From Hippopus hippopus (lineage: Eukaryota > Mollusca > Bivalvia > Cardiida > Cardiidae), in contig OX328108.1 in assembly GCA_946811185.2 (NCBI GenBank), positions 35,152,493 through 35,216,492 on the forward strand: a DNA stretch of 64,000 nucleotides, written 5' to 3'. The position numbers and the translations under genes are program-made. The notes beneath the pieces are model-generated. The model did not search any database, had not been told where the DNA came from, and was given only the letters and a program-made list of their open reading frames with translations. Below are positions 8,935 to 19,444 of this stretch, one piece after another. Position 1 is the first letter of the stretch. Every line of letters starts with the position of its first letter.

Positions 8935-10540
8935 TGGTTAGAATAAGAATGCTTTGGACAAAGCAGGAATCTTAACCTGAACAAGAGCGGCAAATTGTCG
9001 GAAGATACGCCCGTCCCACCGCCAGTTGTCGAGGGGGTATAATAATCGTAAAGGGCAGGTAATGCAACAAACATGTTTACCAAGTCTCAAGTCAATTTGA
9101 CTTGAGGTGACAAAGTTCCGTTCCGGACAAGCAAGAAATACTGTAAAAATGAAGATCAAAGTGGAATTACTCAAAATCCGCACTAGGTAGAGTTATTGTT
9201 CTTACGCACTGTACTCCGTAACTAATATTGCAACAAACATGCATACCAAGTTTGAAGTCTCTCTGACTTGAGATGACAAAGTTATATTCTGGACAAGCAC
9301 TAAATGCTGTAAGAATGATGATCAAAGGGAATTAATTCAAAGACAGCACGAGGTAGAGTTACAATTCTTGCGCACTGCACTTCCAAATATTGCAACAAAT
9401 AAGCATACCATATTTCAAGTCATTCCTACTTAACATGACAAAGTTTTGCTCCGGACAAGCAAGAAATGATATAAAAATGAAGATCAAAGGGGAAATAACT
9501 CAAAATTCATGCTAGGAAGAGTTATTGTTCTTGTGCACTGCACTCCGTAATTTTTCAACAATAATGCATACCAAATTTGAAGATGTTCAGACAAGAGATG
9601 ACAAAGTTATATTCCGGACAAGCAGAAAATGCTGTAAAAATGATGATCAAAGGGAAATAACTCAAAGACAGCACGAGGTAGAGTTACAGTTCTTTCGCAC
9701 TGCACTCTGTATTATTGCAACAAACACAAATGCCAAGTTTCAAGTCAATCGGACTGGAGATGACAAAGTTATGCTCCGGACAAAGAACTGGACGCCGACC
9801 GCCCACCCTCCCAGACGACCGCCCACCCTCCCAGATGACCGCCAGCCCGCCCGGGAGTTACTGTTCTTGCGCACTGTAATCCATAATATTGCAACAAACA
9901 TGCATATCATGTTTGAAGTTGTTCTGACTTGAGATGACAAAGTTATAATCCGGACAAGCACTAAATGCTGTAAAAATGATGATCAAAGGGTAATAACTCA
10001 AAGACAGCATAAGGTAGAGTTACATTTCTTGTGCACTGCACTTCCAAATATTGCAACAAGTAAGCATACCATATTTCAAGTCATTCCTACTTAACATGAC
10101 AAAGTTTTGCTCCGGACAGGCAAGAAATGTTATAAAAATGAAGATCAAAGGGGGAATAACTCAAAATTCGTGCTAGGAAGAGTTATGGTACTTGTGCACT
10201 GCATTCCGTAAATTTTCAACAATAATGCATACCAAATTTGAAGATGTTCAGACAAGAGATGACAAAGTTATATTCTGGACAAGCAGAAAATGCTGTAAAA
10301 ATGACGATCAAAGGGAAATAACTCAAAGACAGCACGAGGTAGAGTTATGGTTCTTTCGCACTGCACTCCATGTTATTGCAACAAACACAAATGCCAAGTT
10401 TCAAGTCAATCGGACTGGAGATGACAAAGTTATGCTCCGGACAAAGAACTGGACCTCGCCCGCCCGCCCGGACACCCGCCCGTACGCCATGGGTGATCCA
10501 ATAATACGTCCCTTCTTCGACGGGCGTATAAAAATGATTA
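8935..10540 (+). repeat. Tandem array of ~163-bp units (Biv160/pearl-like), with GC-rich spacers
   Basis: Units with GCGCACTGCACTCC, ATTGCAACAAACATGCATACC, GAGATGACAAAGTTAT and CTCCGGACAAGCA recur. Measured steps are 163 (9370 to 9533) and 162 (9533 to 9695). A multi-unit stretch at about 9361-9790 is repeated at about 10030-10450, a higher-order duplication. Each is followed by a GC-rich CCGCCC patch. The right edge ATACGTCCCTTCTTCGACGG looks like a fixed terminus, as in pearl-type elements. Open frames inside are artefacts of the repeat. Confidence 0.8.
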
Positions 10541-10945
10541 TTTCGTTCTCTTTCGTAATATTTTCTTCCTTCTTTGTGTGTTTTAATGTTTTTTTGTCAT
10601 TCATTTTGTTTATTATTTTAGTTAAATAATACTGTACTTACAATATTTAAGGTTAAAAAAAAGAGAAGAATATAGGTTTTAAACTGAGCAGTGGATGAGC
10701 AATTCTAGAGTTTTACTGCTCAAAGTAGGAATTATTACACTGCGTAACAAAGCGGGAATTCCCACACTGCCAGGACAATTCTAAAATTGTAGTGATTCCC
10801 ACTTTGCGTAGAACATACGTGTACGATCCCAGGTCGCGACCAAACCACTGTTGATTACCGTTAGTATTTCCTCATCGGGCAAAGGGGGCCGTCGGTTATG
10901 GTTGCATTTCATTGGAATTTCACTGTGTACGTGATATAAGCGGCC

Positions 10946-10960
10946 ATCGTCAAGGAAAAC
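10946..10960 (+). promoter_or_regulatory. Candidate X-box (RFX site) in the BBS5 promoter
   Basis: ATCGTC-AAG-GAAAAC fits the X-box consensus RYYNYY-N(1-3)-RRNRAC and lies 43 bases before the BBS5 start codon. RFX/DAF-19 factors drive many ciliary genes, including BBS genes, through such sites in nematodes. The consensus is loose and will occur by chance, so position is the main support. Confidence 0.4.
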
Positions 10961-11002
10961 AACCCATTTTAGTTGAATAATTTGACCATTTCATCTCACA
11001 AA

Positions 11003-11058
11003 ATGTCATCTGATGGACTTTGGGAAGACAGAGATGTAAGATTCGATATAAGTCCGAA
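11003..11058 (+). CDS. BBS5: BBS5 exon 1 (Bardet-Biedl syndrome 5 protein, BBSome subunit)
   Basis: The first ATG after a non-coding leader opens MSSDGLWEDRDVRFDISP, matching the conserved N-terminus of animal BBS5 (LWEDRDVRFD). A GTAAGT donor follows. BBS5 is a core subunit of the BBSome, the coat that moves membrane proteins into and out of primary cilia. Its two PH-like (DUF1448) domains bind phosphoinositides and packing partners. Eight exons found here join without a frame break to about 205 residues. They cover the first PH-like domain and the start of the second; the family is usually about 340 residues, so the C-terminal third is outside the window. No competing upstream ATG in frame was seen. 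The gene is host and single-copy in the window; its introns carry almost all the mobile DNA. Confidence 0.93.
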
Positions 11059-11342
11059 GTAAGTGACCACTAGAAGTTTTAGTGAAATAGCTTTAACTTC
11101 TTAACATGTCAACACTACTTGAGTCTTGATGTTACTGTTTACAGAGGTTTCGCCACCAAAAAAGTTCGCCCTCGGAGGTATCGCCACTATTTTTTTTTTT
11201 AACCGGGAGGATTAACTCCAGGGAGAGTGGAGATAAAAGTGGTTAGAGGGAATTTATTTTGTTGCCTTTTTGTATGTAGAAGTGGTATGCTTTAAAAAAT
11301 GGCAAGCAAGAAGAAATGTGTTAAAAGCATTCAAGGTTTAAT

Positions 11343-12479
11343 CAGGGTTCCCGCTGGGCTTTGCATTTGGCGCCATTTGCGATAGATTTTTAAATGTGGC
11401 GCCAAAAAATGCCGATTGGCGAAAATGACTGGCACCGATATTTTTTCATATCGGGATGCCGAACATTTTAAAACTGGCCCCCTTCACTGCAATGCATGGA
11501 TGCATGATCGCCAATCCATCGATGAAAGTGAAATAAATCAGCTGGAATAAACAACGGCGTCGAAGTAATCAAAATTACTTCACAAATCGATGTCAATTAC
11601 ACCTGTCTATCGGAATATACATACACTTTCGATAACATAAACATCCGGCTAGAAAAAAATTGTAAATTTATTTTGGAAAACTGTCCGAAAGTGGAAGTAT
11701 TGAAGACCAGTGGCCTATATCAATCGTGAATGTTACTAAATGTCCAAATGAATCATGATCGCAGGTAAAATACAGCGGGTTTCCAAAATGGCGACGGTGT
11801 CGCCGTTGGCGTTGACTAAAACCCGGACCGTAATGTTATCGTCGTCCTCGGCATTTTCTATGTCGTTTTTCCTCCAGTAATCGCCCACCTTTTCGGAAAA
11901 CTTGTTTGGTTTTTTTTGATATTTTAACTTTTTTATACTGATACAGATAAAAAAAAAAGTCCCTACAGAAGCAATTTCTTTCTAAGGGAGAAATTTTTTC
12001 TTTTTTTTTTAACATTTTTTTTTTTTTCATATTGACTTTGTTGTTTGGTTTGTACAATTTAAACTTCTGTATGTTTCAAAAAGTCTTTCTTTAAACCTTT
12101 GTTACAAAAGTAGAAATTGCTGTCAATGACCTATTTCTGCTTTTGTTACAGTGGTTTTACAAACATTAAAGATAGATCTACTTAAAATTAATAGATGTTG
12201 TTTTTTCCATTATTCACAAAAATATTTTTTTTACTATATTCGTGTAAAAGACATAGATATGAGTTATGAAATCTGATGAAAACAAATGTTTTCTTGTTTG
12301 TTTTTTTATTGACACAACCATGCGATGAAAATTTATAGACCAATTCTTGATTATGCCTGACCCCTGGTACTTTCATTTTAAAATGGCACCAACTGGCTCT
12401 AATTATTTCAGTTTGGCGCAAACTTTTCTCATTTGGCAAAAGTGATGGCGCAAGAAAAAAAAAAGCCAGAGGGAACCCT
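11343..12479. mobile_element. hAT-like non-autonomous transposon in BBS5 intron 1
   Basis: The left end CAGGGTTCCCGCTGGG and the right end CCAGAGGGAACCCT form inverted repeats. The flanks repeat GTTTAAT directly (11336-11342 and 12480-12486), and the next base pair differs, compatible with an 8-bp duplication carrying one change. CAGGG termini and 8-bp duplications are usual for hAT elements. Inside are TTGGCG-type inverted motifs near both ends and long T-runs, but no transposase. Confidence 0.65.
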
Positions 12480-12642
12480 GTTTAATGCAGGGTAATTTCA
12501 CTAATCCAAAATCTTTGACTTGTTCCAAACTGGGAGAGCGAAATTCTATCCACTTGTTTACTTCTGAAAAATTCTTAATCTATTTGACAATGGAGCAATG
12601 ATAGAACAGATTTCTGCAGTTTTCTGTAAATCTACATGAAAC

Positions 12643-12845
12643 ATTAAAATTTTAGCCTAGTCCGAATTGAAAGGCAACAAATATTTTTTGAGTAATATGT
12701 TGAGATTTGCCTTAAAAGAATAGAAACCATTGTGGGAAAAGGAAAAAAAATGCTGTTTACCATCATTTCCTCCATTTCCCATAATGTTTTCAAAAGGCTT
12801 CTTTCCAAGGATGTTTAAAACCTGGGATTGTGTGGTAAGGGTTAA
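12643..12845 (-). mobile_element. Palindromic MITE, left end truncated
   Basis: GTCCGAATTGAAAGGC, AACCATTGTGGGAAAAGG and GGATTGTGTGGTAAGGGTTAA mark a reverse-orientation copy. It shares its terminal TTAA with the next copy. Confidence 0.65.
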
Positions 12846-13052
12846 ACCTCTACCAAACAATTTTGGTTTTAATGATCTTGAGAAAGACAGCTTTCCAAAA
12901 CACTGTAAGAAAAAGAAAGAACAGAGCTTTCAAAAACAGCTTTTCCAACATTTGCCTATTTTCTACCATTTCAAACATAAATCCAATCATTTGATTTACA
13001 TTTATTGTCTCTAAAATACTTCAATATAGGCAAGTCTACATTTTGTCATCTG
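12842..13052 (+). mobile_element. Palindromic MITE, diverged
   Basis: TTAAACCTCTACCAAACAAT and TCTACCATTTCAAACATAAA fit the forward consensus. The right end has decayed to TTTGTCATCTGCTTGATT, just before BBS5 exon 2. Confidence 0.55.
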
Positions 13053-13133
13053 CTTGATTGATTTATCCACAGTTCCTGTGGGACAATACAGACTTTTGAT
13101 GTTCCTGTTGAAGTGTCTTTATTTTATCTACAG

Positions 13134-13216
13134 TCAGATGAAGATGCGACCTGGTGAAAAACTAATAGATAAACTTGATGCAGTGGAAGATACTAAAGGA
13201 AACAATGGAGAAAGAG
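13134..13216 (+). CDS. BBS5: BBS5 exon 2
   Basis: The acceptor TTATCTACAG and donor GTTTGT bracket 83 bases. The first base completes the Asn codon begun in exon 1; the exon then reads [20 protein letters not shown] and [15 protein letters not shown] and EDTKGNNG are among the best conserved BBS5 stretches and belong to the start of the first PH-like domain. The codon is split after one base at the 3' end. A non-consensus GTTTGT donor is used. Confidence 0.93.
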
Positions 13217-13239
13217 GTTTGTCATGTTTTCCTTATTGA

Positions 13240-13900
13240 AAACATTGTGACAGATGAAGAAATTGCTCGTAATGAGCACTTTCACCTCATGCTATCATAT
13301 TTTCGGTTTTAATTTAGGAAGCATTGATATTTGACATGTTATCACCTGTAACATCTTATTTTGTCTTGCAGTACACCACTTTTGAAACTTTTGTAGCAAA
13401 TAGATAAAATACTTGTCATCAGCAATATCTCAACATGCAATATTGTCTACAGATAGATTTAGTTCTATATAGTTATTTTATTATAATCATCCATATGTGT
13501 GGGATCACGTATAAATGTATGTGATTCACGTCTAAAATAAAAATATCACATACATTCAGTTCCTCTAATACGTACTGGAACACACAAAAACTTGCACAAT
13601 TGAAAATTTAAAAAGTCAAATTTCAGAAATTTCCTGCAGCGAAACGTTTACAATTACTTCTCTTGGACGAGTTTTCTGAATCCAAAAATAGAATGGCTGC
13701 TATCCATCATCGTCTATAACTATTCCAATGGTAATGCGACATATAACAAGCATCAGTTTGCTGGACAGGAACATTTCTGAATCATTTCCCTTGGAATTGC
13801 ATTGTATCCAAAATGTTGCGGATGGCCGAAGTGCAATTTTTAGTAACGGTGTATGATCAGTTGTTATCTTCTGTCTGGATTTTGCAATAAACATCAAACC
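13240..13900. other. BBS5 intron 2, no recognised gene
   Basis: A local inverted patch (ATGTATGTGATTCACG and TATCACATACATTC) lies near 13520. Nothing else was recognised apart from a decayed MITE centre at about 13950-13990. Confidence 0.5.
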
Positions 13901-14156
13901 TTCTGTGGAATCGGGCAGTGTAAGAAAAGGATAAACTTATCCTTTCAAGCACAGTTTCCTTTTCCCCCAGTGTTTTCAAAAGCTCAAAATCTTTTATCTT
14001 TGAAAACTTGTATCTGTATATTGTTTGAAAACATTTCAACTATCAGCAAGCTGTCATTGATATCGATACCAAAGAGTGATAATGTTATTTAGATTTGAAC
14101 CCCCATATTTGTTTGCATACCCCGAACTTCTGTTACCATTACGTGCAAAAACGTGC

Positions 14157-14355
14157 AGTGACGACCCTGAGAAAGAAGCCTTTTGAAAACATTGAGGCAA
14201 AAGGAGAAAATGATGGTAACCAGCATCTCCTTTTCACACAATGTTTTCTACTCTATGAAAGACAATTTTCATGTTTTGAGTTGTATTTAAATTGTCTTCT
14301 GCCAATCTTTTCAATTTGGAATAGTCTAAAATTTTGTCATTTGGTAAAGAGTTAA
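14157..14355 (+). mobile_element. Palindromic MITE, left tip missing
   Basis: AGTGACGACCCTGAGAAAG, GGCAAAAGGAGAAAATGATG and TTTGTCATTTGGTAAAGAG with TTAA are intact. The outer 20 bases of the left end are replaced. Confidence 0.75.
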
Positions 14356-14391
14356 TATGGAGGTATGGACTCTATACCCGGATGACAAAGT

Positions 14392-14620
14392 TTAACTCTT
14401 TACCACACAATGCCGACTTTTAACGACCCTGAGAAAGAAGTCTTTTGAAAACATTGTGGAAAAAGGAGAAAATGCTGGTAACCAGCATTTTCTCCTTTTC
14501 CCACAGTGTTTTCTACCCTTCCCAAAAAGACTATCAATTTTTTAGTCGCACTCATTTTGTCATCTGCAAATGCTTTCAATTTGGACCAGTCTATAATTTT
14601 GTTGTTTGGTAAAGAGTTAA
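14392..14620 (+). mobile_element. Reference copy of the TTAA-flanked palindromic MITE (piggyBac-like)
   Basis: TTAA bounds both sides and the ends are near-perfect inverted repeats: ACTCTTTACCACACAA against TTGTTGTTTGGTAAAGAG. The centre is a long hairpin, GGAGAAAATGCTGGTAACC against CCAGCATTTTCTCC, with outer arms ACATTGTGG and CCACAGTGT. The order is left end, ACGACCCTGAGAAAGAAG, hairpin, TTTTCTACCCTT, CTGCAAATGCTTTCAATTTGG, right end. It has no protein. TTAA borders with CYCTTTACC ends suggest mobilisation by a piggyBac-type transposase; that is inference. All other copies were judged against this one. Confidence 0.88.
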
Positions 14621-14968
14621 GAGATGTCCATATTGAAAGAATTAGCATATGGCAAATTTTGCACATAGTATAAGATTTTCTTTATATGAGCCATGCACTG
14701 GCAAGTGAATAGAAGGATCTCTCTGATACATTATACCCAGCAAGCCAGCGTAAAATTATGGATCCATGAAATCCATTTCTTCCGACAACAAACTGGATCT
14801 GGAGGTACATTGGTCCTTTGACATGCCAAAAATTTAACAATAGTTAAAAGTATTGACACAGGACTGCCTGGATAGAGTGCACTGGCTGACCTAGGCTGAT
14901 ACTTAATGCAGATGCATCAAACCCACTTTGCCCAAAGCATGGCTCAATTTTTTTTTGCTCTATTTCAG

Positions 14969-15034
14969 GTCGTCTTATTGTTACCAATTTGAGGATAATT
15001 TGGCATTCACTGAACATGCCTCGTGTAAACTTGT
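14969..15034 (+). CDS. BBS5: BBS5 exon 3
   Basis: The acceptor CTATTTCAG and donor GTAAGT bracket 66 bases encoding GRLIVTNLRIIWHSLNMPRV and NL. The motif G-R-L-(I/L)-V-T-N-L-R-(I)-(L/I)-W-H-S is a hallmark of the first PH-like (DUF1448) domain of BBS5. The exon starts with two bases and ends with one base of split codons, matching exons 2 and 4. Confidence 0.93.
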
Positions 15035-15149
15035 GTAAGTAGTTATGTGATCAACATGCTCTAATAAACTGAATAAGGCAAGAGGTTGTATGTTATCACA
15101 CTATCACATTCAACTCCCACATCTTCTTTGTTTTTTAGGTGTTTAAGTG

Positions 15150-15490
15150 GCTTTCAAAATTATATCAAGTCATGTTATAGAAATTAGTGCACCTATAGGG
15201 TTAGGGTTTTTAGAGTTCATTTTACTGCAGCTTTGCACAATACTAATTTCCAAGCCATTCAAGTTCGAACATATTCATTTGACATTGATTGAGAAACAAG
15301 TTCCTACAACTTACACTAATCTCTCTTGATTCTGCTTCCTTGGAGATATACAAGTACTTACGCCAAATGCGTGGGCCATTAGACAATCCTAAAGACAACA
15401 CCCGCTTCCGGGTACTGAACTCGGGACCTTATGGTTACAAGGCCAACACTCTACCTCACAACCACAGACACCACTCCAAGCCTTTTACTG
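15150..15490 (-). mobile_element. tRNA-derived SINE, reverse orientation
   Basis: On the minus strand a tRNA-like head with a B box (complement of CTGAACTCGGGACC) precedes a body with AAGCCATTGGAAATTAG and a tail complementary to AATTATATCAAGTCATG. The body order matches the SINEs at 1581-1862 and 29479-29815, though the head differs. Confidence 0.6.
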
Positions 15491-15499
15491 GGGTTTGAC

Positions 15500-15827
15500 A
15501 TAATTATGTTTAGCACAATTTTCATTTCATAGAGATTTGTTTGATGTATAAGTACTTGAAACAAACCTTGCTCTTTAGCTAGCTGTGCAGTGGGGTGGTT
15601 TGGCGTATTTTTCTAAGTGACAGTTAAGCAGCATTAAATTTTGTTCTGGTTAGTGCATGGATGAGCGACCAGGCTGCTGCAAGTTATGTTTGGTGGCTTG
15701 AGTTGAATTATGACAAATGCTGGATTAGATTTGCCTTACCCTCTTATGTTCTCCTGGTTTACTTGTATATAAGTGTCTGAGTCAAGACTGCTGAAAAGGG
15801 AGATTTATGTCACAAAGAGCAGTTTGA
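15500..15827. other. BBS5 intron 3, unassigned
   Basis: No open frame or known repeat was recognised between the reversed SINE and the palindrome that follows. Confidence 0.4.
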
Positions 15828-15998
15828 TAAATAGAGGATAATCAACTGGTGGTGTGTGATATTAAAAATCTGTCACTAGAATGGGTTGTGATGCAGTTGA
15901 AAAACGAGTCCGAAGAACGAGTTTTTAACCGTATCAAAGCCCATTCGAGTGACAGATTTTTAATATCACACACCACCAGTTGATTATTCTATTTATTA
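15828..15998. repeat. Long palindrome (~75-bp arms)
   Basis: The arm AATCAACTGGTGGTGTGTGA through AAAAATCTGTCACT and GAATGGG is repeated inverted as CCCATTCGAGTGACAGATTT through CACACACCACCAGTTGATT. The loop is about 15 bases, around AGTCCGAAGAACG. The outer ends AAATAGAGG and CTATTTATT continue the symmetry. This is probably a foldback MITE. Confidence 0.75.
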
Positions 15999-16231
15999 TA
16001 TTCCTAATTCACCCTTTGTTTGCTAATAATTATCAATCTTGAATGGTAGGTATACACGTATAGGACTTTTCTTTACAAACACATGATCCATTTTTGGCAG
16101 AAGCAACCGACGCTACATATGACGTAACGCTCGAAGGTATGTTACGTCATCTATCTCTCCATTTGAAAGCATGCATTGTTTTGCACCTTTACAATTTAAA
16201 ACCAGCCATATGAAATTACAAGAAGAAACAG

Positions 16232-16503
16232 TTAACCCTCTCCCACATGACAAGTTTAGGACTTTCCCCAATTAAAAACATCTCCAAATGACAAAATACT
16301 AAATTTGTACAAAAGATCTTAGATTTTCTGATAGGATAGAAAACATGATGGAAAAAGGAGAAAATGCTGGTTGGTAGTATTTTTCTTGTTTTTCCACAAT
16401 ATTTTCCATGAGCTCACTCTAACAAAAACTATCTTCTTTTCTCGAAATATTTTCAACAGATTTCTCCCACAAGATCGTTAACTCAGGACTGTTTGGAAAG
16501 ACT
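16232..16503 (-). mobile_element. Palindromic MITE, diverged with internal insertion
   Basis: TTAACCCTCTCCCACATGAC, GAAAAAGGAGAAAATGCTGG and GTTTGGAAAGACTG follow the order of the reverse consensus. The copy is about 40 bases longer than usual because its centre is partly duplicated. Confidence 0.5.
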
Positions 16504-16787
16504 GTACCGAAAATCTTTTCACTGTGCTATTGTTTACTGAAAAGTGTTTGAAGGAGAGACAGAAACATTAGACTGTGAGCAATATAGGAAAAAAAAGTAG
16601 TTCTGGCAAACATTCTAAAACTATGTCATCACTAGTGATGTTATTCACTGTGAAAAACTGAAAAAATAATACACTGAGAAATCCTAGTAAATCACTTATT
16701 AATAAAAAGGCATTGCTGTTGAGCTAGCTCCAACAGTGATGTGATTTGGTATATTTCTCTGTGTGACAGTTAGCTCTACAACACAAA

Positions 16788-16976
16788 TTCTGTATTTCAA
16801 TGACCCTGAGGTAGAGCGCTTTTGAAAACATGTGGTAACCAGCATTTTCTCTTTTCCCACAATGTTTTCTACCCTATCAATGACAAATCCCATCATTTGA
16901 GCAGCATTCAATGTATTGTCTGCAAATGCTTTCAATTTCAGTGTGTCTACAATTTTGTTGTCTGATTAAGGGTTTA
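16788..16976 (+). mobile_element. Palindromic MITE with internal deletion
   Basis: ATGACCCTGAGGTAGAG, CCAGCATTTTCTCTTTTCCC, TCTGCAAATGCTTTCAATTT and TTGTTGTCTGATTAAGGG with TTAA fit the forward form. Confidence 0.65.
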
Positions 16977-17172
16977 AGCAAGATGTTATGGTTAGTGCTT
17001 GGATGGATGACCTAGTTGTTTTATGTTACATGTTCAGACAACAAAAATTTTGGACTAATCCATGAAAGGATTTGCAGATGATAAATGTGCCTCAAACTAG
17101 ATCCAAATATTTTTGCGATGAGGAATCTGGTTATGGTTATGAGATGATTGGTATTTTGTCATTGTATTACAG

Positions 17173-17222
17173 CAATTGGTTTTAACTGTGTTATCAACAT
17201 ATCAACAAAGCAGGCCCAGTCT
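17173..17222 (+). CDS. BBS5: BBS5 exon 4
   Basis: The acceptor TGTATTACAG and donor GTAAGT bracket 50 bases encoding SIGFNCVINISTKQAQS once the split Ser codon is joined. This matches the conserved S-(V/I)-G-(Y/F)-N-C-(I/V)-x-N-I segment of BBS5. It ends on a codon boundary. Confidence 0.92.
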
Positions 17223-17255
17223 GTAAGTATTTGTTTTACATTTTGATTTTACATA

Positions 17256-17400
17256 ACTCTCTACTAGACAGCAAAATTTGAGACTTTTCCCATGTGGAAG
17301 AACCTGCAGGGGGCAAATATGAATGTGGCTCAGATGTTGAAATTTATTTTTGAAAGGGTAGAAAAAATTGTGGAAAAAGAAGAAAATGCTGGTTCCCAGT
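17256..17400 (-). mobile_element. Half copy of the palindromic MITE
   Basis: AACTCTCTACTAGACAGCAA, TGGCTCAGATGTTGAAATTT and GAAGAAAATGCTGG are present. The copy stops at the hairpin centre. A shorter remnant lies at about 17036-17105. Confidence 0.55.
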
Positions 17401-17633
17401 GGTATGTTGTCTCTGGCACTGTTTTATATTTATTGTAAACACAAAGGACAATTCAAAGAATGTTTTCTTTAACCAGTCATACTCTGACCAACTTTTTGTA
17501 GCTTGCCAGACTTTTCTTTTTGTATTTTTCATATGTTTTGGTAATTTTACTCGGTAATTTTTTTGGCTTAGTGGGAAATTGATTGTTTATCATTACATTA
17601 TAATTGGTCATGGTATGCTTTCCTTTATTCTAG

Positions 17634-17714
17634 AAATTAAGAGGAACCACAGAGGCTTTGTATGTTTTGACAAAATGTAACAACACAAGGTTTGAGTTCA
17701 TCTTTACAAACTTG
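17634..17714 (+). CDS. BBS5: BBS5 exon 5
   Basis: The acceptor TTTATTCTAG and donor GTAAGT bracket exactly 27 codons: [20 protein letters not shown] and EFIFTNL. Animal BBS5 proteins have K-L-R-G-x-T-E-A-L-Y-(I/V)-L-T-K-C-N at this point, the last strands and helix of the first PH-like domain. Confidence 0.94.
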
Positions 17715-18423
17715 GTAAGTCCATCTAATTGAAAATTCATGTGTTTTAATTTATTTTGTTTATAAGTACAGCTCAACAGATCTTTTTAAAAAGGCCTTGT
17801 AAGATTTATTGTATTGGAAAAGAAATATGTTCAACACTGATTAATACCACAAATTATCCTTTTCTCTGGAAACTTAAAGAAACTGGATGGTAACAAGCAT
17901 TAGAAATGTGCAAATTTGGCATTCAAATAATAGGTTAGTCGCTTTGCAAACTTTAACTCTGTCATTTTCTATGAGATCAAATATGACATCATCACACTTA
18001 TTTGAATACTTTCCCACATGATTATGTGACATTCCCACAAACCTTTGCGACCAATTATGGAAATACATATACCGCTGAAAAATATTGTTTTTTTTTACAT
18101 TTTTCTTCCTTCTATAATGATAGTTCGCCAGCTATCGCCTTACTTAATTCGGTATTAATCATTTCTTAACTTGGTGATATTATAAACTTCTTTTGATTCT
18201 TTCCAAGATACATAACTTTAGACTCATGTACTTTGAAAGCATTCGCATAATATAAGGGAAGAAAACATTATTTTACATTTATAATTTGTATGTCAATTCT
18301 TTTGGTATTTTCTTTTGCTTTTTTTAGCAATTTTCTTCCCATCACCTTTGGGAGGATCTTAAAATTCTGGAATATTTGGTAAAGAGGTAAATCATTAATT
18401 ACAAATGCATTTTCTATTGATAG
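17715..18423. other. BBS5 intron 5, no recognised feature
   Basis: AT-rich DNA. A decayed GCATTCGCATAATATAAGG / TTTGGTAAAGAGGTAA pair near 18240-18390 may be a very old MITE. No other structure was seen. Confidence 0.4.
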
Positions 18424-18470
18424 ATACCTGGATCTCCCAGACTATTCACAACAGTGATATCTGTGCATAG
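18424..18470 (+). CDS. BBS5: BBS5 exon 6
   Basis: The 47-base exon encodes IPGSPRLFTTVISVH and two bases of an Arg codon. The family motif is (V/I)-P-G-S-P-R-L-F-T, here intact. The donor is GTATGA. Next comes the 6.3-kb intron 6, which holds the Kolobok-like element. Confidence 0.92.
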
Positions 18471-18532
18471 GTATGACTTTCTCATTTCATTTGTCTGAGT
18501 TTGGTGTCAAATCACCATTTTCAACCTTATTA

Positions 18533-19095
18533 GTCCCCTACCGGCGAAGCCGAAGGGGACCTTAGGTTTGCACTCGGTCCGTCTGTCCGTCCGTCTGTCC
18601 ATCCACTTTTCCGGACTTTTTTCCTAAATGCTGGCAGAAATTGAGCTGATTTTTGGTGTGTAAGTCAACCACCATGAGTTACAGATCAGATTCGAGTTTC
18701 GTTCCAGTCCACTGATTTTTGACGAAATTACGGGCCTTGGACTTAGAAAATTTCACCGAAAAAACAGTTTTCCGGGCTTTTTTTCTAAACGCTGGCAGAT
18801 ATTGAGCTGATTTTTGGTGTGCAAGTCAACCACCATGAGTTACAGATCAAGTGTGAGGGTTGTTCCGATCCACTGGTGTTTGACGAAATTACGGGCCTTG
18901 GACTTAGAAATTTTCACTGAAAAAACAGTTTTCCGGACCTTTTTTCTAAACGCTGGCAGATATTGAGCTGATTTTCGGTGTGTAAGTCAACCACCATGAG
19001 TTACAGATCAAGTTTTGAGTTTCGTTCATGTCCACTAATTTTTGACGAAATTACGGGCCTTAGACTTAGAAAATTTCACTGAAAAAACTTCTTCA
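18533..19095 (+). mobile_element. Helitron-like repeat with 5' hairpin and ~161-bp monomers
   Basis: It starts AGTCCCCTACCGGCGAAGCC, whose GTCCCCT...AGGGGAC arms pair, then CGGTCCGTCTGTCCGTCCG. Three tandem units follow, each with TTTTCCGG, GCTGGCAGA and CAACCACCATGAGTTACAGA. The CCGG landmarks at 18611, 18772 and 18933 give a step of 161. No 3' hairpin was found, so the right edge is approximate and the copy may be truncated. Confidence 0.6.
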
Positions 19096-19224
19096 CTGAA
19101 CTTACATTAACAAGGAAAAATGTTTATATATCTGGCTTTCATTAAAGCATTGCATACAAAGACAGACACAATGCTTATAATTCTGAAAATGGGTCAAATA
19201 TGCAATACTGTCAGAATGCTTGTT

Positions 19225-19350
19225 TAAATCATTTTACAGCCACCAGTGCATCTTTTAATGGTTTCCTTGAGTTTCTTTTGCTAGGACTTTACACAACTCT
19301 CTTTTCATTCAACTGGCTTCTTTCTCAAACAAAGATTGTCAAAACTTTAT
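19225..19350 (-). mobile_element. SINE body fragment, reverse orientation
   Basis: CACCAGTGCATC, GGACTTTACACAACTCTC and CAACTGGCTTCTTTCTCA are the reverse complement of the SINE body seen at 1581-1862. Confidence 0.55.
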
Positions 19351-19444
19351 ATTCTATGAGACGTACACGATTAACATATGAAAACTTGTCTTCTAAAATA
19401 GTTTCAGTATAGATGAGTCTTAAATTTTGTCATCTGGTAAAGAT

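Noticed and set aside
9525..10629. Two similar frames of 135 and 145 codons
   Set aside because: They lie in the 163-bp array and its duplicated half; the similarity reflects the repeat, not a gene family.
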